A stretch of 64,000 nucleotides of DNA from JADLHS01 sp964594985 (GTDB lineage Bacteria; Verrucomicrobiota; Verrucomicrobiia; Limisphaerales; JADLHS01), in contig CAZQNQ010000010.1 in assembly GCA_964594985.1 (NCBI GenBank), forward strand, positions 62,001-126,000, in the 5' to 3' direction. A model generated the notes under the pieces. It saw only the letters and a program-made list of their open reading frames with translations. It made no database searches and was not told where the DNA came from. This document shows, in pieces, positions 39,756 through 48,600 of this stretch; within the stretch, counting starts at the first letter, position 1, and the number at the start of each line of letters is the position of its first letter. A program made the position numbers and the translations under genes.

Positions 39756-40598
39756 TCAGCCCTGGTTTTCGTCCTTGGGATTCCGGCGAGGCAATGGCGC
39801 GCGCAGCTTTCGATACAACCGGGTCTCCAACGGGCGGAGCGGACTGAGCCATTTGTAGAACGGGGAGTAAATCAATCGCACCCGGAAGGTGGAAAGAAAC
39901 ATCACCAGCGACGTGCGGAACAGGGACGATGTGACTTTCGACCCGATCTTGTCGGTCCATTCGGTGGGCACTTCCTTGACGGTGAAGCCGGCGCGCCGGA
40001 GCGAAACGATCAGATTCACGTCAAAGGCCAGATCCGCGATGCGCAGGCTGGAGTGGATCTTTTCCACGGCGGCGCGGCGCATGACTTTGCACGGGCATTG
40101 GGTGTCCTTGATGTTCATCCAGAACAGCGATTGCACGACGAGATGGAAACAGCGGCTGGTGAACCGGCGCACCCACGGTTGCGCCTGGTGCAACACCGCA
40201 CCGGGCAGCCAGCGCGAACCGATGATGCAATCCGCTTCGTTGAGACGTTTGGCCAGGGCATGAAACGCCGCCGGTGGCGTGGCCCCGTCGGCGTCCACGT
40301 AACCCACAATCTCCGCTTTTGACGCGAGCTTGAGTCCTTCGATAAGCGCCCCGCCCTTGCCGATGGGTTCGGGAAAATCCAGCAGGCTGATGAACTTGAA
40401 GTCTAGGGTGACTGCTTCCACAACGCCCCGCGTGTTGTCGCGGCAACCGTTGAGCACGACGACGATCTGGAAGTCGCCCTGGTAATGGGCCTGAAAATAA
40501 TGGCCGAGTTCGCGCAGCACCGGTCCGATGCGCGCTTCTTCGTTGTACGCTGGAATGAGCAACAGCAGACTAGGCTCAGGCACGCGGCTTTGTAGCAA
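39756..40598 (-). CDS. GT2-type glycosyltransferase (dolichyl-phosphate-glucose synthase-like)
   Basis: 280 residues. The GT-A fold opens with LLLLIPAYNEEARIGPVLREL (residues 11-31) and has the DxD in VGYVDADGATPPAAFHAL (about 99-115). The KVMRRAAVEKIHSSLRI and LAFDVNLIVSLRRAGFTVKEVPTEW segments match the DPG_synthase/Alg5-like subgroup. A hydrophobic C-terminal stretch is weak. It probably transfers a sugar to a lipid carrier. The acceptor is unknown. Confidence 0.88.
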   Translation of the reverse strand: MLQSRVPEPSLLLLIPAYNEEARIGPVLRELGHYFQAHYQGDFQIVVVLNGCRDNTRGVVEAVTLDFKFISLLDFPEPIGKGGALIEGLKLASKAEIVGYVDADGATPPAAFHALAKRLNEADCIIGSRWLPGAVLHQAQPWVRRFTSRCFHLVVQSLFWMNIKDTQCPCKVMRRAAVEKIHSSLRIADLAFDVNLIVSLRRAGFTVKEVPTEWTDKIGSKVTSSLFRTSLVMFLSTFRVRLIYSPFYKWLSPLRPLETRLYRKLRAPLPRRNPKDENQG

Positions 40599-40667
40599 GG
40601 GGCGGAGGAAAAGTCGAATCGCGAATCATCCGCGCGCCCGGGGCGCACCACGATTCCATCAATGAAA

Positions 40668-40808
40668 GGTGTGATTCAAACTGCCGTGCGCTCCGGCCTC
40701 TTAATCTTAATCTTTTTCGTAATCTTAATCTCCGGGCCAGAAGGATTAAGAAAAAGATTAGGATTAAGATTAAGAACCGGCCCGGCGAGCGGCAGTTCCA
40801 ATCACACC
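40668..40808. repeat. Nested inverted-repeat element, family 1, copy 2
   Basis: Outer arms GGTGTGATTCAAACTGCCG (40668-40686) and CGGCAGTTCCAATCACACC (40790-40808), 17 of 19 complementary and clearly the same outer arms as at 2449-2590. The inner arms are different: the words CTTAATCTTAATC and AATCTTTTTCG iterated on the left, with GATTAAGATTAAG and AAAAAGATTAGG on the right. Confidence 0.88.
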
Positions 40809-40810
40809 CC

Positions 40811-41341
40811 TCAATGAAAAACGCTCTTGATGAAGCGGGGTTCGTTCTCCACCTGCGTCAACCGCCAGAAATAGACGGCGATGCCGCCGAGCATCAGCAC
40901 GTTCACCGCTTGAAACACCCCCTCCCAGACCTGGAACTGCCGCCGGGCGGCCTCGGCTTGCGCGGCCGGTTGATTGGGGACGAACTGAGCGCGTTGCAAC
41001 CTAGCCAGCTTGGGACACAACCACAGACTGCCGATCAGACTGCCGACGAATAGAGCCGTCAACAGCCCCGCCCAGAAGCGCCGGGGGAAACGCCCCAGAT
41101 ACAACCATTCGGCGACCAAGTGCAGCCCGGCGAGGATCGCACAGAGGATTTGCAGATGATAAAACCGGGTGAAGATGATCTGCGTCAAAGCCCCGGAAAC
41201 CTGGCTGAAGTATTGCGTCCCGATCAAGGCGACCGCCGCGCGCGAGTTCATCGCCACCAGCAACGCCGTGGAGCAAAACACCGCGCTGCCCAACCAGACG
41301 GCGGCATTGAGCATCCCGACAAAGCGAAGGAATCCGGTCAC
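40811..41341 (-). CDS. Four-helix membrane protein (DUF4149-like)
   Basis: 176 residues from the GTG at 41341. The open frame extends to 41530 but its first 60 codons read through a common repeat element (PHPGPLPIRWGEG is a translated repeat), so the upstream ATG is rejected; an ATG at 41314 is a further option. Membrane helices: FVGMLNAAVWLGSAVFCSTALLVA, IIFTRFYHLQILCAILAGLHLVAEW, GLLTALFVGSLIGSLWL, VLMLGGIAVYFW. The layout and short charged linkers look like DUF4149 proteins. Function unknown. Confidence 0.6.
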   Translation of the reverse strand: MTGFLRFVGMLNAAVWLGSAVFCSTALLVAMNSRAAVALIGTQYFSQVSGALTQIIFTRFYHLQILCAILAGLHLVAEWLYLGRFPRRFWAGLLTALFVGSLIGSLWLCPKLARLQRAQFVPNQPAAQAEAARRQFQVWEGVFQAVNVLMLGGIAVYFWRLTQVENEPRFIKSVFH

Positions 41342-41403
41342 GCGGCAACCGTAGAAACATTCCCCCGCCCTGCCAAGCCCGGATGTTGCACCCGCGCCCG
41401 GAC

Positions 41404-41550
41404 CTAGAACGGTTTTCAAAAAAATGTTGGAAACAAAATCCCCCCACCCGGCCTGGCGGCCACCCTCTCCCCATCGGATGGGGAGAGGGCCGGGGTGAGG
41501 GGCGTTTCGCAAAGCGGGAGTTTTCAACATTCATTTTGGGGTACGCTCTA
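41404..41550 (+). repeat. 147-bp repeat element, copy 1 (CCCTCTCCCCATC family)
   Basis: A perfect 27-nt palindrome (13-bp arms, single-base centre) at 41463-41489 sits in a unit that runs from TAGAACGGTT at 41404 to TACGCTCTAA at 41550. The copy at 59283-59428 shares the same ends, the same palindrome and the flanks ACCCGGCC and GGGGTGAGGGGC. The ends TTAGAAC and GCTCTAA are short imperfect inverted repeats. Confidence 0.88.
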
Positions 41551-41556
41551 AAAGAA

Positions 41557-41582
41557 AAAGCCCCGGCGCTAACCGGGGCTTT
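41557..41582 (-). terminator. Rho-independent terminator of korAB
   Basis: Perfect stem AAAGCCCCGG (41557-41566) and CCGGGGCTTT (41573-41582) with a 6-nt loop. On the minus strand the stem is followed by a TTTTTCTTTT run. It lies 22 bp after the korB stop. It may also work in the plus direction. Confidence 0.88.
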
Positions 41583-41604
41583 CGCGGATCGTGGTCGTTG
41601 CGGA

Positions 41605-42546
41605 TTATTTCATCCGGTCGAAATTCTTCTGGAGAATCTGCCAGTCCTTGAGGCCCTGCACTTTTTCCTGCATGGACTTGTGGATCTCGGCTTCCTTCGT
41701 GTTCTTCGTCGGCTTGGACTTCTTGAAGAAGATGCCGAAGCGGCCCGGGAACGGTTCGTCGGCCAGCTTGTAGGCGGCCATCTCGTCGGTCACGTCGTGG
41801 TCGGCGGGGACGAGGTTGAACACGCCGCCTTTGCGCGGGTTGCTCGCGTCGAACGCGCCTTCGTAGAACTCGACGCATTCGCTCAGGCATTCGATGAAGC
41901 TGAAGCCGTCGTGATCCATCGCGGCTTCCATCATCTGGAGGACGTGATTCGGATTGGTGTGCGTGGTGCGGGCCACAAACGTCGCGCCCGCCGCGATCGC
42001 CTGCTTCATCGGGTTGATCGGATAATCCACCGCGCCCCATTGGTCGGTCTTGCTCTTGAACCCGAGCGGCGACGTGGGCGAGGTCTGTTTCTTCGTCAGG
42101 CCGTAAACCCAGTTGTCCATCACGCAATAGGTCATCTTGATGTTCTTGCGCGCGGTGTGATTGAAATGATTGCCGCCGATGGAGAAGGCGTCGCCGTCGC
42201 CACCGAACACGAACACGTGCAGGTCCGGACGCGAGAGTGAAATGCCGCTCGCGAACGGCAGCGCGCGGCCATGGATAAAGTGCGCGCCGTGGGCTTGCAC
42301 GAAATACGGGAAGCGGCTCGAGCAACCGATGCCCGCGACCGTGGTGATCTTTTCGTGATGCATCTTGCGCTTCTCGATCAGCTTGAAATAAAGCGCGAGT
42401 ACGGAGAAATCGCCGCAACCGGGGCACCATGTCGGGTGATCGGCAGCGACTTCTTTCTTCGTCAGGCCCTTGCGCTCTTCGGGCGTAGGGACGCGAGGGG
42501 TCAAAACAGCGGGACTCGTGGGAGCTTCGGTAAGTATCTGGCTCAT
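41605..42546 (-). CDS. korB: 2-oxoacid:ferredoxin oxidoreductase, beta subunit
   Basis: 313 residues. The TPP-binding subunit: WCPGCGDFSVLALYFKL, IGCSSRFPYFVQAHGAHFIHGRALPFASGI, and the TPP/Mg motif VFGGDGDAFSIGGNHFNHTARKN. Together with KorA it oxidatively decarboxylates 2-oxoglutarate (or a related 2-oxoacid) with ferredoxin as acceptor. It lies 18 bp after korA, with a strong terminator behind it. There is no separate ferredoxin-like delta subunit. Confidence 0.94.
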   Translation of the reverse strand: MSQILTEAPTSPAVLTPRVPTPEERKGLTKKEVAADHPTWCPGCGDFSVLALYFKLIEKRKMHHEKITTVAGIGCSSRFPYFVQAHGAHFIHGRALPFASGISLSRPDLHVFVFGGDGDAFSIGGNHFNHTARKNIKMTYCVMDNWVYGLTKKQTSPTSPLGFKSKTDQWGAVDYPINPMKQAIAAGATFVARTTHTNPNHVLQMMEAAMDHDGFSFIECLSECVEFYEGAFDASNPRKGGVFNLVPADHDVTDEMAAYKLADEPFPGRFGIFFKKSKPTKNTKEAEIHKSMQEKVQGLKDWQILQKNFDRMK

Positions 42547-42564
42547 ATTAAAAAGTGGTTGAAA

Positions 42565-44388
42565 TTATTGTTTGCGCAGACCTTCGGAGACGTTGGTCTT
42601 CACGCGTTCGAGGATTTCTTTGACCTTGAACGTAAGGCCGTCGGTCTTGTTGATGCCGCGGATCTTTGGATCGCAATAACGGGAGCGGAGCAAGCCGCCA
42701 AGCTGGCCGAAACCATAGAGGCCTTCGTCGTTCATCTCGACCACGAGGATATGGTTGAAGCCGGAGAAAATGTTTTCCAAGTCCGGCGGCAACGGGTTCA
42801 GGTGCTTGATGTGAATTGAGGACACGCTGTCGCCGGCGGCGCGGGCGCGGTCCACGGCTTCCTTGATCGGACCTTGGGTCGAACCCCAGCCGACGAGGAG
42901 AACATTGCCTTCGCTCGGGCCGTAAATCTTCGGCGTGGGCAACGTCGCCCCGAGCGCCTGCAGTTTCTTGCGGCGCTTCGCCATCATCTGCATGTGCAAC
43001 TTCGGCGAGCCGGTCGGATGACCGAGTTCGTCGTGCTCGAGACCGGTGACAATCGGATATTTACCGCTCTGAATCCATGTGCCCGGCGGAACGTGCTGCG
43101 TGATGCCATCCTTGGCGGAGAGATCGTAAGGCTTGTGATCGGCGACGGGTTTGAAATCGGGGGAAATGTCCTGGCAAACTTTTTCGAGATTCGGCTCGGT
43201 GAAGGCTTCGATGCGGGTGGCGATGCCTTGGTCGGTGAGAAGAATTACGGGAACGCTGTATTTCTTCGCAATGTTGACGGCTTCAATCGCGGAGTAAAAA
43301 CAATCTTCCACGTCCGCCGGCGCAATCACCACGCGCGGAGAATCGCCGTGACCGCCGAAGCAGGCGATGTTCAAGTCGGACTGCTCGATGTTCGTCGGCA
43401 TACCCGTCGAAGGTCCACCGCGTTGCACGTCCACAATGACGAGCGGCATTTCCGCCATCACCGCCCAACCGAGCGCTTCGGTCTTGAGCGAGATGCCCGG
43501 ACCGCTGGAGCCGGTGACCGCCACGCGACCGGCGTAGCTGCCGCCGATGGCCATCGAGATGGCCGCGATTTCGTCCTCAGTCTGCATGAACGTGCCGCCA
43601 TATTTGGGCAGTTCGCGCCGCAATAATTCCATGATGTCGGACCACGGGGTGATCGGGTAACCTGCGCCGAAACGCACGCCCGCCGCGATGAGGCCGTAGC
43701 CGAGCGCTTCATTGCCGTTCATCACGATTTGATGCCCGCCCTTGCTCTGGCTATCAACAAACTTGAAGGTTTCCAGCACGTTGCCAAGCGAGTGCCCATA
43801 ACCCGCGTGGAAAGCCGAGAGCGCGTTTTTGACGATGCTCTGATCTTTGCCGGTGAAGCGTTCGGTGATCAATCTTTCCAGCTTCGGCAGGTCGAGCGCG
43901 AACATCTTGGCGATCAGTCCAAGGGCATAGATGTTTTTGCCTTTATCCTTGGCCGTGCCGCCGATGGCTTCGACCGTCAGACCGGAAATCGGGATGCCCA
44001 GATGATGGTAATCCTTCTGCCACTCAGGCTTCGCTTCGACATGGTCGGAATCATAGAGCACAATGCCGCCCTTCTTGAGCGAGTTGATGTGGCCTTCGTA
44101 GGAATGCTGATAGAACGCCAGCAAGACGTCGGCTTCATCACCGGAACTGAGGACTTCGCCCGAACCGATGCGAACCTGGAAGATGGACGGCCCGCCGGAA
44201 ATCGTGGCCGGAATCGTCATGAACGTCATGACTTCCTGTTCGCTGCGGCCGGCGAGGCGGGCGAGGAAACCACCGATGGCCTGGATGCCGTCCTGGGAAT
44301 TGCCGGCGATGCGGATGACGGCCTCGGAAATCTGGGCGACTTTCGGCGCTCCACCCGCGTTTGCGGCTGCTACTGTTGAATCACTCAT
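42565..44388 (-). CDS. korA: 2-oxoacid:ferredoxin oxidoreductase, fused gamma-alpha subunit
   Basis: 607 residues, a fused gamma (residues about 15-190) and alpha (about 220-600) chain. The gamma domain contains IRIAGNSQDGIQAIGGFLARL. The alpha domain has the KorA motifs GNEALGYGLIAAGVRFGAGYPITPWSDIMELL, EDEIAAISMAIGGSYAGRVAVTGSSGPGISLKTEALGWAVMAEMPLVIVDVQRGGPSTGMPT, and a C-terminal domain with LLVGWGSTQGPIKEA. The alpha-gamma fusion is normal for this enzyme class. It is transcribed with korB. Confidence 0.95.
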   Translation of the reverse strand: MSDSTVAAANAGGAPKVAQISEAVIRIAGNSQDGIQAIGGFLARLAGRSEQEVMTFMTIPATISGGPSIFQVRIGSGEVLSSGDEADVLLAFYQHSYEGHINSLKKGGIVLYDSDHVEAKPEWQKDYHHLGIPISGLTVEAIGGTAKDKGKNIYALGLIAKMFALDLPKLERLITERFTGKDQSIVKNALSAFHAGYGHSLGNVLETFKFVDSQSKGGHQIVMNGNEALGYGLIAAGVRFGAGYPITPWSDIMELLRRELPKYGGTFMQTEDEIAAISMAIGGSYAGRVAVTGSSGPGISLKTEALGWAVMAEMPLVIVDVQRGGPSTGMPTNIEQSDLNIACFGGHGDSPRVVIAPADVEDCFYSAIEAVNIAKKYSVPVILLTDQGIATRIEAFTEPNLEKVCQDISPDFKPVADHKPYDLSAKDGITQHVPPGTWIQSGKYPIVTGLEHDELGHPTGSPKLHMQMMAKRRKKLQALGATLPTPKIYGPSEGNVLLVGWGSTQGPIKEAVDRARAAGDSVSSIHIKHLNPLPPDLENIFSGFNHILVVEMNDEGLYGFGQLGGLLRSRYCDPKIRGINKTDGLTFKVKEILERVKTNVSEGLRKQ

Positions 44389-44701
44389 GAAAACTTTCTA
44401 TTCAAAATGCGCGTCACGTTTCGAGGGGACAACTCGACCGCTTTGCGCGACACACTGTGCTTTCTCACAGTACCAAGCGACGGGATAGAGTCAATTTCTT
44501 CTCCGTCATATCTCGGTTGTTCAGGGCCAATCCATGACTGCCACGCATGGAAATGTCAGGTTTCAGCCAGAAAAGTAAGCAGGCGTGATTCAGGCGACAG
44601 CAGGGATAAAACGACTTAATCAAAGCTCCGAGCGCGGGTGGCTGGAAATTCCGGCGGAAACTATACTTGTCCCATCATGCTGAAACTTCAAAATCGCCTT
44701 C
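44389..44701. other. 313-bp divergent intergenic region
   Basis: This is the gap between korA and the membrane-protein gene at 44702. No ORF and no palindromic element of the kinds seen elsewhere. It should contain the promoters of both units, but I do not see a clear -35/-10 pair or an operator. GC is lower than in the flanking genes. Confidence 0.6.
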
Positions 44702-45454
44702 GTGCATGATCAACCTGAACCAGTCTCAAGCAGTTCTCCCGAGCCGCTTGATACGCATGACGGTGGATTGCTCACCCGGCTGAGACGACGATGGCGGGCT
44801 TTCTCTCAAGCCAGTGCGACCGAAATCTTCTCGGAAATGCTCGTGCGCTCTTTGGTTGGGTTGGTTTTGGGCGGCATTGCCTGCGTAGCCTTGATTCCAA
44901 TCGTCTTCTGGCCCAGCAAGCGAAATCCCCAGCCCATGTTCAACGAAATGAGCGACGCAACTTGGGCCATGTGGCTGTTTGCCGGAATGCTGCTTTTACC
45001 CGCCATCATTGGGGCTTTAAGCACGTTTCTAGGTGATCTCAAAGCCGGCTTCAAGGCCGCGCTCGGCATGAAGAAGCGCCGGGCAAGATATGAGATCGCT
45101 GATGGGGTCATCCTGATTGATGAAGCTGAACCTCCCGCCAGTTGGCTGCGCCGCATCCTCGGCGCGATGGGCAATGCGTTGGCGTGGATAGTTGTTTGCG
45201 CGCCCGGACTAATCTTCATGCTGGCCGGATTCAGCGCCGTAATCAACGAACGCATCACCGCTGGCAGGATGCAGCGCACTTCTTATGGCATCACTGCGGT
45301 CGGTTTCGGGTGGATTGAAGTCGCTTTGGGAGTCTGGTTCTTGGCGGAGGGTTTTCATCTCAAAACCGACCGGCCCATCTATCGCTGGATTGGATGGGTT
45401 TTGGCTGGAGCGTGTCTGGTCAAAGGGATTTCCGTCCTGATTTCCGGGAAATAA
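44702..45454 (+). CDS. Hypothetical multi-pass membrane protein
   Basis: 250 residues, GTG start at 44702. About five membrane helices: LVRSLVGLVLGGIACVALIPIVFW, WAMWLFAGMLLLPAIIGALSTFLG, ALAWIVVCAPGLIFMLAGFSAVI, TAVGFGWIEVALGVWFLAEG and WIGWVLAGACLVKGISVLI. No family recognised, and the flanking genes give no functional hint. Confidence 0.7.
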   Translation: MHDQPEPVSSSSPEPLDTHDGGLLTRLRRRWRAFSQASATEIFSEMLVRSLVGLVLGGIACVALIPIVFWPSKRNPQPMFNEMSDATWAMWLFAGMLLLPAIIGALSTFLGDLKAGFKAALGMKKRRARYEIADGVILIDEAEPPASWLRRILGAMGNALAWIVVCAPGLIFMLAGFSAVINERITAGRMQRTSYGITAVGFGWIEVALGVWFLAEGFHLKTDRPIYRWIGWVLAGACLVKGISVLISGK

Positions 45455-45461
45455 GTCCGCA

Positions 45462-46232
45462 TCAGGCAAAGAAGCGCTCCAGCCCCTCCGCGACGCCGTG
45501 CCCGCAATGCAACTCACTCACAAAGCCGCCCTGCTTCTTCACCGCTTCTTTCGTCAGCGAAATCGCATTGGCTGGCGCAACGAGATAGCGCGCAAATTCC
45601 GTCTTCAACATCGGCAAGTCGTTCAGATGATCGCCCGCCGCCAAAACTTCTTCGCTCGTCAGCTTGAGCATCCGTGTCAGTTCCGCCAGCGCCGTGCCTT
45701 TGTTGTAATTCACATGGCTGAAGCGCGCATAGACATCGTTGCGCACCACGGTCAGTTCCGGGAAGCGGCGGCAAAACTCGTCGAGTCGCGCGTGGATTAC
45801 GTCCGCATCGCCGTTGTTTCCCGCGATCAAACAAAACGGCGACCACGAGTCCTCGTAAACCGTTGCCTTGAACCGCTCATTAACCCAATCCATCAACGCG
45901 GAAACCTCTGGGCGCACCCGCGCAAACAGCACCTCGTGATCGCGATGACACGCCGTGTTCCAATGCTCCACCGGCGCGTAACGCCCGCCGTCGTGCTGAT
46001 AAATCTCGCGCTCCACCAGGACCAGATAATCCGGCTGCACCGTGATCCGCGCCCGGGCCAGGGCTTCCATCAAGCTGGACATGTCGCGCCCGGTGTTGAT
46101 GACCCATTTCACGCCCCGCGCCTGCAAATCGCTGATGAGCGACACAAAGCGCGGCGGGATCGGCGGGTTCTCGAACTCCGCGAACAGCGTCCCATCGAAG
46201 TCCGTTGAAACTAATTTGATTGGCAAACTCAT
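45462..46232 (-). CDS. HAD-superfamily hydrolase, type IIB (Cof-like)
   Basis: 256 residues from the ATG at 46232. Motif I VSTDFDGTLF (nucleophile Asp plus acid Asp), motif II WVINTGRD, motif III Lys in the region GTALAELTRML, and motif IV VLAAGDHLNDLPML with the paired acids. The C2-type cap between motifs II and III puts it in the HAD-IIB group of phosphosugar phosphatases. Convergent with the TPR gene only by its N-terminal end. Substrate unknown. Confidence 0.9.
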   Translation of the reverse strand: MSLPIKLVSTDFDGTLFAEFENPPIPPRFVSLISDLQARGVKWVINTGRDMSSLMEALARARITVQPDYLVLVEREIYQHDGGRYAPVEHWNTACHRDHEVLFARVRPEVSALMDWVNERFKATVYEDSWSPFCLIAGNNGDADVIHARLDEFCRRFPELTVVRNDVYARFSHVNYNKGTALAELTRMLKLTSEEVLAAGDHLNDLPMLKTEFARYLVAPANAISLTKEAVKKQGGFVSELHCGHGVAEGLERFFA

Positions 46233-46269
46233 CGTCGTGCGGTGCAGTATATCGGGGCCAGACAACGCA

Positions 46270-46737
46270 ATGCAAAGTTTGATGAGCGCACCGCAGGAAC
46301 AATACGACGACGCCATGTTCGCCTTCAGCCAGGGTGATTACGACGGGTGCATCGAGAAACTGCGCCCCATCCTCGCGAGCGATCCGACGCATTTCGACGC
46401 GCAACTCTCCCTTGGCATGGCGTTCTATCGCAAAGGCGATTTCGCCACCGCCATCGCCGAAGGCCACAAAGCTGAGCAACTGCGCCCCAAGGAACAGCTT
46501 GTTCACACGAACCTGTCGTTGTTCTACATGAAGTCCGGCGACAAACAAACCGCCGAACATCACGGCCTGCAAGCGCGCATCGCCTCGTGGCGCGAGGACA
46601 AATCCAAACCCGGCGAAACTCCCGCCACCGCGTCCGACCCCGAACTGGCGTTCGTGAAACCACCCACACCGCCGCCCCTCAAGCCGCCGGAGAAATTCCC
46701 CGACATGCCGTGGAAGAAGAAAAAAGTTGATGGTTGA
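46270..46737 (+). CDS. Tetratricopeptide-repeat protein
   Basis: 155 residues from the ATG at 46270 (or 46282). Three TPR-like units in residues about 8-115: YDDAMFAFSQGDYDGCIEKLRPILASDP, FDAQLSLGMAFYRKGDFATAIAEGHKAEQLRP and LVHTNLSLFYMKSGDKQTAEHHGLQARI. The C-terminal tail is Pro/Lys-rich (PPTPPPLKPPEKFPDMPWKKKK). No signal or membrane helix. A protein-interaction role is inferred. The gene is divergent from the HAD hydrolase with a 37-bp gap. Confidence 0.85.
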   Translation: MQSLMSAPQEQYDDAMFAFSQGDYDGCIEKLRPILASDPTHFDAQLSLGMAFYRKGDFATAIAEGHKAEQLRPKEQLVHTNLSLFYMKSGDKQTAEHHGLQARIASWREDKSKPGETPATASDPELAFVKPPTPPPLKPPEKFPDMPWKKKKVDG

Positions 46738-46770
46738 ACTTTGAAACACATCGAAATATGCATTGTTTGG

Positions 46771-46843
46771 GTAGGGCGCGTCACTCCGTGCGCGCCGTCG
46801 TCTGGCTGGCCCAATACGGCGCGCACGGAGTGACGCGCCCTAC
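46771..46843. repeat. 73-bp palindrome (copy 3)
   Basis: Arms 46771-46797 and 46817-46843, perfect 27-nt complement, identical in arm sequence to the copies at 11522-11594 and 30834-30906, again with a 19-nt loop. This copy lacks the outer AACCACGAATG arms seen at the other two sites. Its loop resembles the reverse complement of the copy-2 loop. Confidence 0.93.
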
Positions 46844-46897
46844 CAGCCAAAGGCAAAGCCGTCATTTAATTAAGGTTCTCAACAGAAGCTAACGAAT

Positions 46898-47188
46898 ATG
46901 AAATCCTCCTACGAACTCGCGATGGAACGCCTGAACAAAACCGCGCCCGTCGCCAAACTGACCGCTGAACAAAAGAAGGAAATCGCCGAACTCGAATCCA
47001 AGGCCAAAGCCAAAACTGCCGAACGCGAAATCGCCTTGAAAGAGGCGACGGCCGCCGCGTCTGAGGCGGGCGACTACGAGAAAGTGGAGCAACTTCAACA
47101 GCAGCTCATCAAAGAACGCAAAGCCATTCAGGCGGACTTGGAGGAGAAGAAAGACCGCATCCACCAGGCGTCAAAAGGGCGTCGATAA
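46898..47188 (+). CDS. Small coiled-coil protein (UvrB/C-motif-like)
   Basis: 96 residues, almost entirely charged alpha helix (AELESKAKAKTAEREIALKEA onward). The segment SEAGDYEKVEQLQQQLIKER resembles the UvrB/UvrC helical motif, where A-x-x-x-x-x-L-x-x-Q-L spacing is used for protein contacts. There is no catalytic domain. A diverged copy of its last 45 codons lies at 50098-50242, downstream of the next two genes. Function unknown. Confidence 0.75.
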   Translation: MKSSYELAMERLNKTAPVAKLTAEQKKEIAELESKAKAKTAEREIALKEATAAASEAGDYEKVEQLQQQLIKERKAIQADLEEKKDRIHQASKGRR

Positions 47189-47196
47189 AATGCCGT

Positions 47197-48594
47197 ATGA
47201 TTTCCATTTCACAACTTCAAGAGTGGGTGCGAACGGGTGAGTCTGAGACGCTGGAATTCAAGCGCACAACCGGCGAACGCCGCGCTGGCACACAGACACT
47301 TTGTGGGATGCTCAATCATCGTGGGGGACGGGTGCTCTTTGGCGTTGAGCCGGATGGCCGCATCATCGGCCAAATGGTTTCGGATCATACGGTCGAAGAA
47401 GTAGCGCAAGAGTTAAAGGAAATTGACCCGCCAGTCTTTCCTTCCATCGAGCGGGTAGATGTAACTGAGGGGCGGCAGGTGTTGGTGGTAACCGTTTCAG
47501 CAGGAACAAACCGCCCCTACAACTACAAAGGACAGGCATACCGACGCGTGGGGAACACAACTCCAGAACTCTCGGGCCACGGTTTTCAACAGATGTTGTT
47601 GGAGCGATTGCATGGCGAGAGGCGTTGGGAGAATGAGCCTGCGGAAGGGTGGGCGGTGACCGATTTGGAAGCTTCCGAAATCATTCGGACCCTGGAAGAA
47701 TCCATCCGGCGCGGTCGAGCGGATGACCCCGGCGTGCGCGATCCCGCAGAGGTGTTGCGTGGTTTAGGATTGATGCGGGGCGGACAATTGTTGCGGGCTG
47801 CGGTGGTTTTGTTCGGAAAAGCCGAACAACTGGAACCGCGGATGCCGCAGTGTTTGTTGCGTGTGGCACGCTTTCGTGGTCGAGATAAGACCGAGTTCCT
47901 TGATAACCGGCAGTTTCACGGCAACGCGTTTGATCTCTTGCTGCGGGCGGAGCGATTTTTACGGGAAAATCTGCCGGTCGCAGGTCGCATCCAACCAGGC
48001 TTGTTCGAGCGTGTGGACGATCCGCTCTATCCGCCAGTGGCGTTGCGGGAGACGCTGGCCAATGCGGTTTGCCATCGAGATTACAGTATTGGCGGCGGTT
48101 CAATTGCCGTGGCACTTTTCGATGATCGGCTGGAGATCACTTCGTCGGGCACGCTTCACTTCGGATTAACAACAGAAGCACTGTTCCAACCTCACGAGTC
48201 GCTGCCATGGAATCCGCTCATCGCACGGGTGTTTTATCGGCGCGGCGTAATCGAAGCATGGGGCCGGGGCACCATCAAGATCGCGGAGTTAGTTGCGAGA
48301 GCCGGACTGCCTCAACCTGAAATTGAAGAGGCGGGCGGCTGTGTGGTGGTGCGGTTTCGTCCCAGTCGTTATGTTGCACCATCGCGGGTCGCTCAAGATG
48401 TGACTGAGCGCCAACGACGAGTTCTTGAAGTCTTGGCGGCCGGGGCCAGCGGCGGGATAGCGCTCCGGGAAATTGCGGCTCAGTTGACCAATCATACGCC
48501 ACGGGCACTTCGGGAAGACCTGAGTGTTTTGCAGACTTTGGGTTTAGCAAAAACAACAGGTTGGGGCGCTGGTGCAAAGTGGAAACTTCGGTAG
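47197..48594 (+). CDS. AlbA_2/HATPase regulator protein (ATP-dependent HTH family)
   Basis: 465 residues. N-terminal AlbA_2/Schlafen-like DNA-binding domain (GESETLEFKRTT, GGRVLFGVEPDGRIIGQ, about residues 12-130), then a GHKL-type ATPase-like domain (ALRETLANAVCHRDYSIGGGSIAVALFDDRLEITSSG, and RGVIEAWGRGTIKIAELVARAGLPQPEI, about 280-390) and a C-terminal winged helix (GGIALREIAAQLTNHTPRALREDLSVLQTLGLAKTT). Proteins of this build are transcriptional regulators, often in accessory or defence-rich regions. It starts 9 bp after the coiled-coil gene. GC is lower than the genome average. Confidence 0.85.
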   Translation: MISISQLQEWVRTGESETLEFKRTTGERRAGTQTLCGMLNHRGGRVLFGVEPDGRIIGQMVSDHTVEEVAQELKEIDPPVFPSIERVDVTEGRQVLVVTVSAGTNRPYNYKGQAYRRVGNTTPELSGHGFQQMLLERLHGERRWENEPAEGWAVTDLEASEIIRTLEESIRRGRADDPGVRDPAEVLRGLGLMRGGQLLRAAVVLFGKAEQLEPRMPQCLLRVARFRGRDKTEFLDNRQFHGNAFDLLLRAERFLRENLPVAGRIQPGLFERVDDPLYPPVALRETLANAVCHRDYSIGGGSIAVALFDDRLEITSSGTLHFGLTTEALFQPHESLPWNPLIARVFYRRGVIEAWGRGTIKIAELVARAGLPQPEIEEAGGCVVVRFRPSRYVAPSRVAQDVTERQRRVLEVLAAGASGGIALREIAAQLTNHTPRALREDLSVLQTLGLAKTTGWGAGAKWKLR

Positions 48595-48600
48595 AACGGG

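Noticed and set aside
41342..41530. Extended N-terminus of the DUF4149-like gene
   Set aside because: The first 60 codons read through a common repeat element (PHPGPLPIRWGEG is a translated repeat), so the start was moved to 41341.
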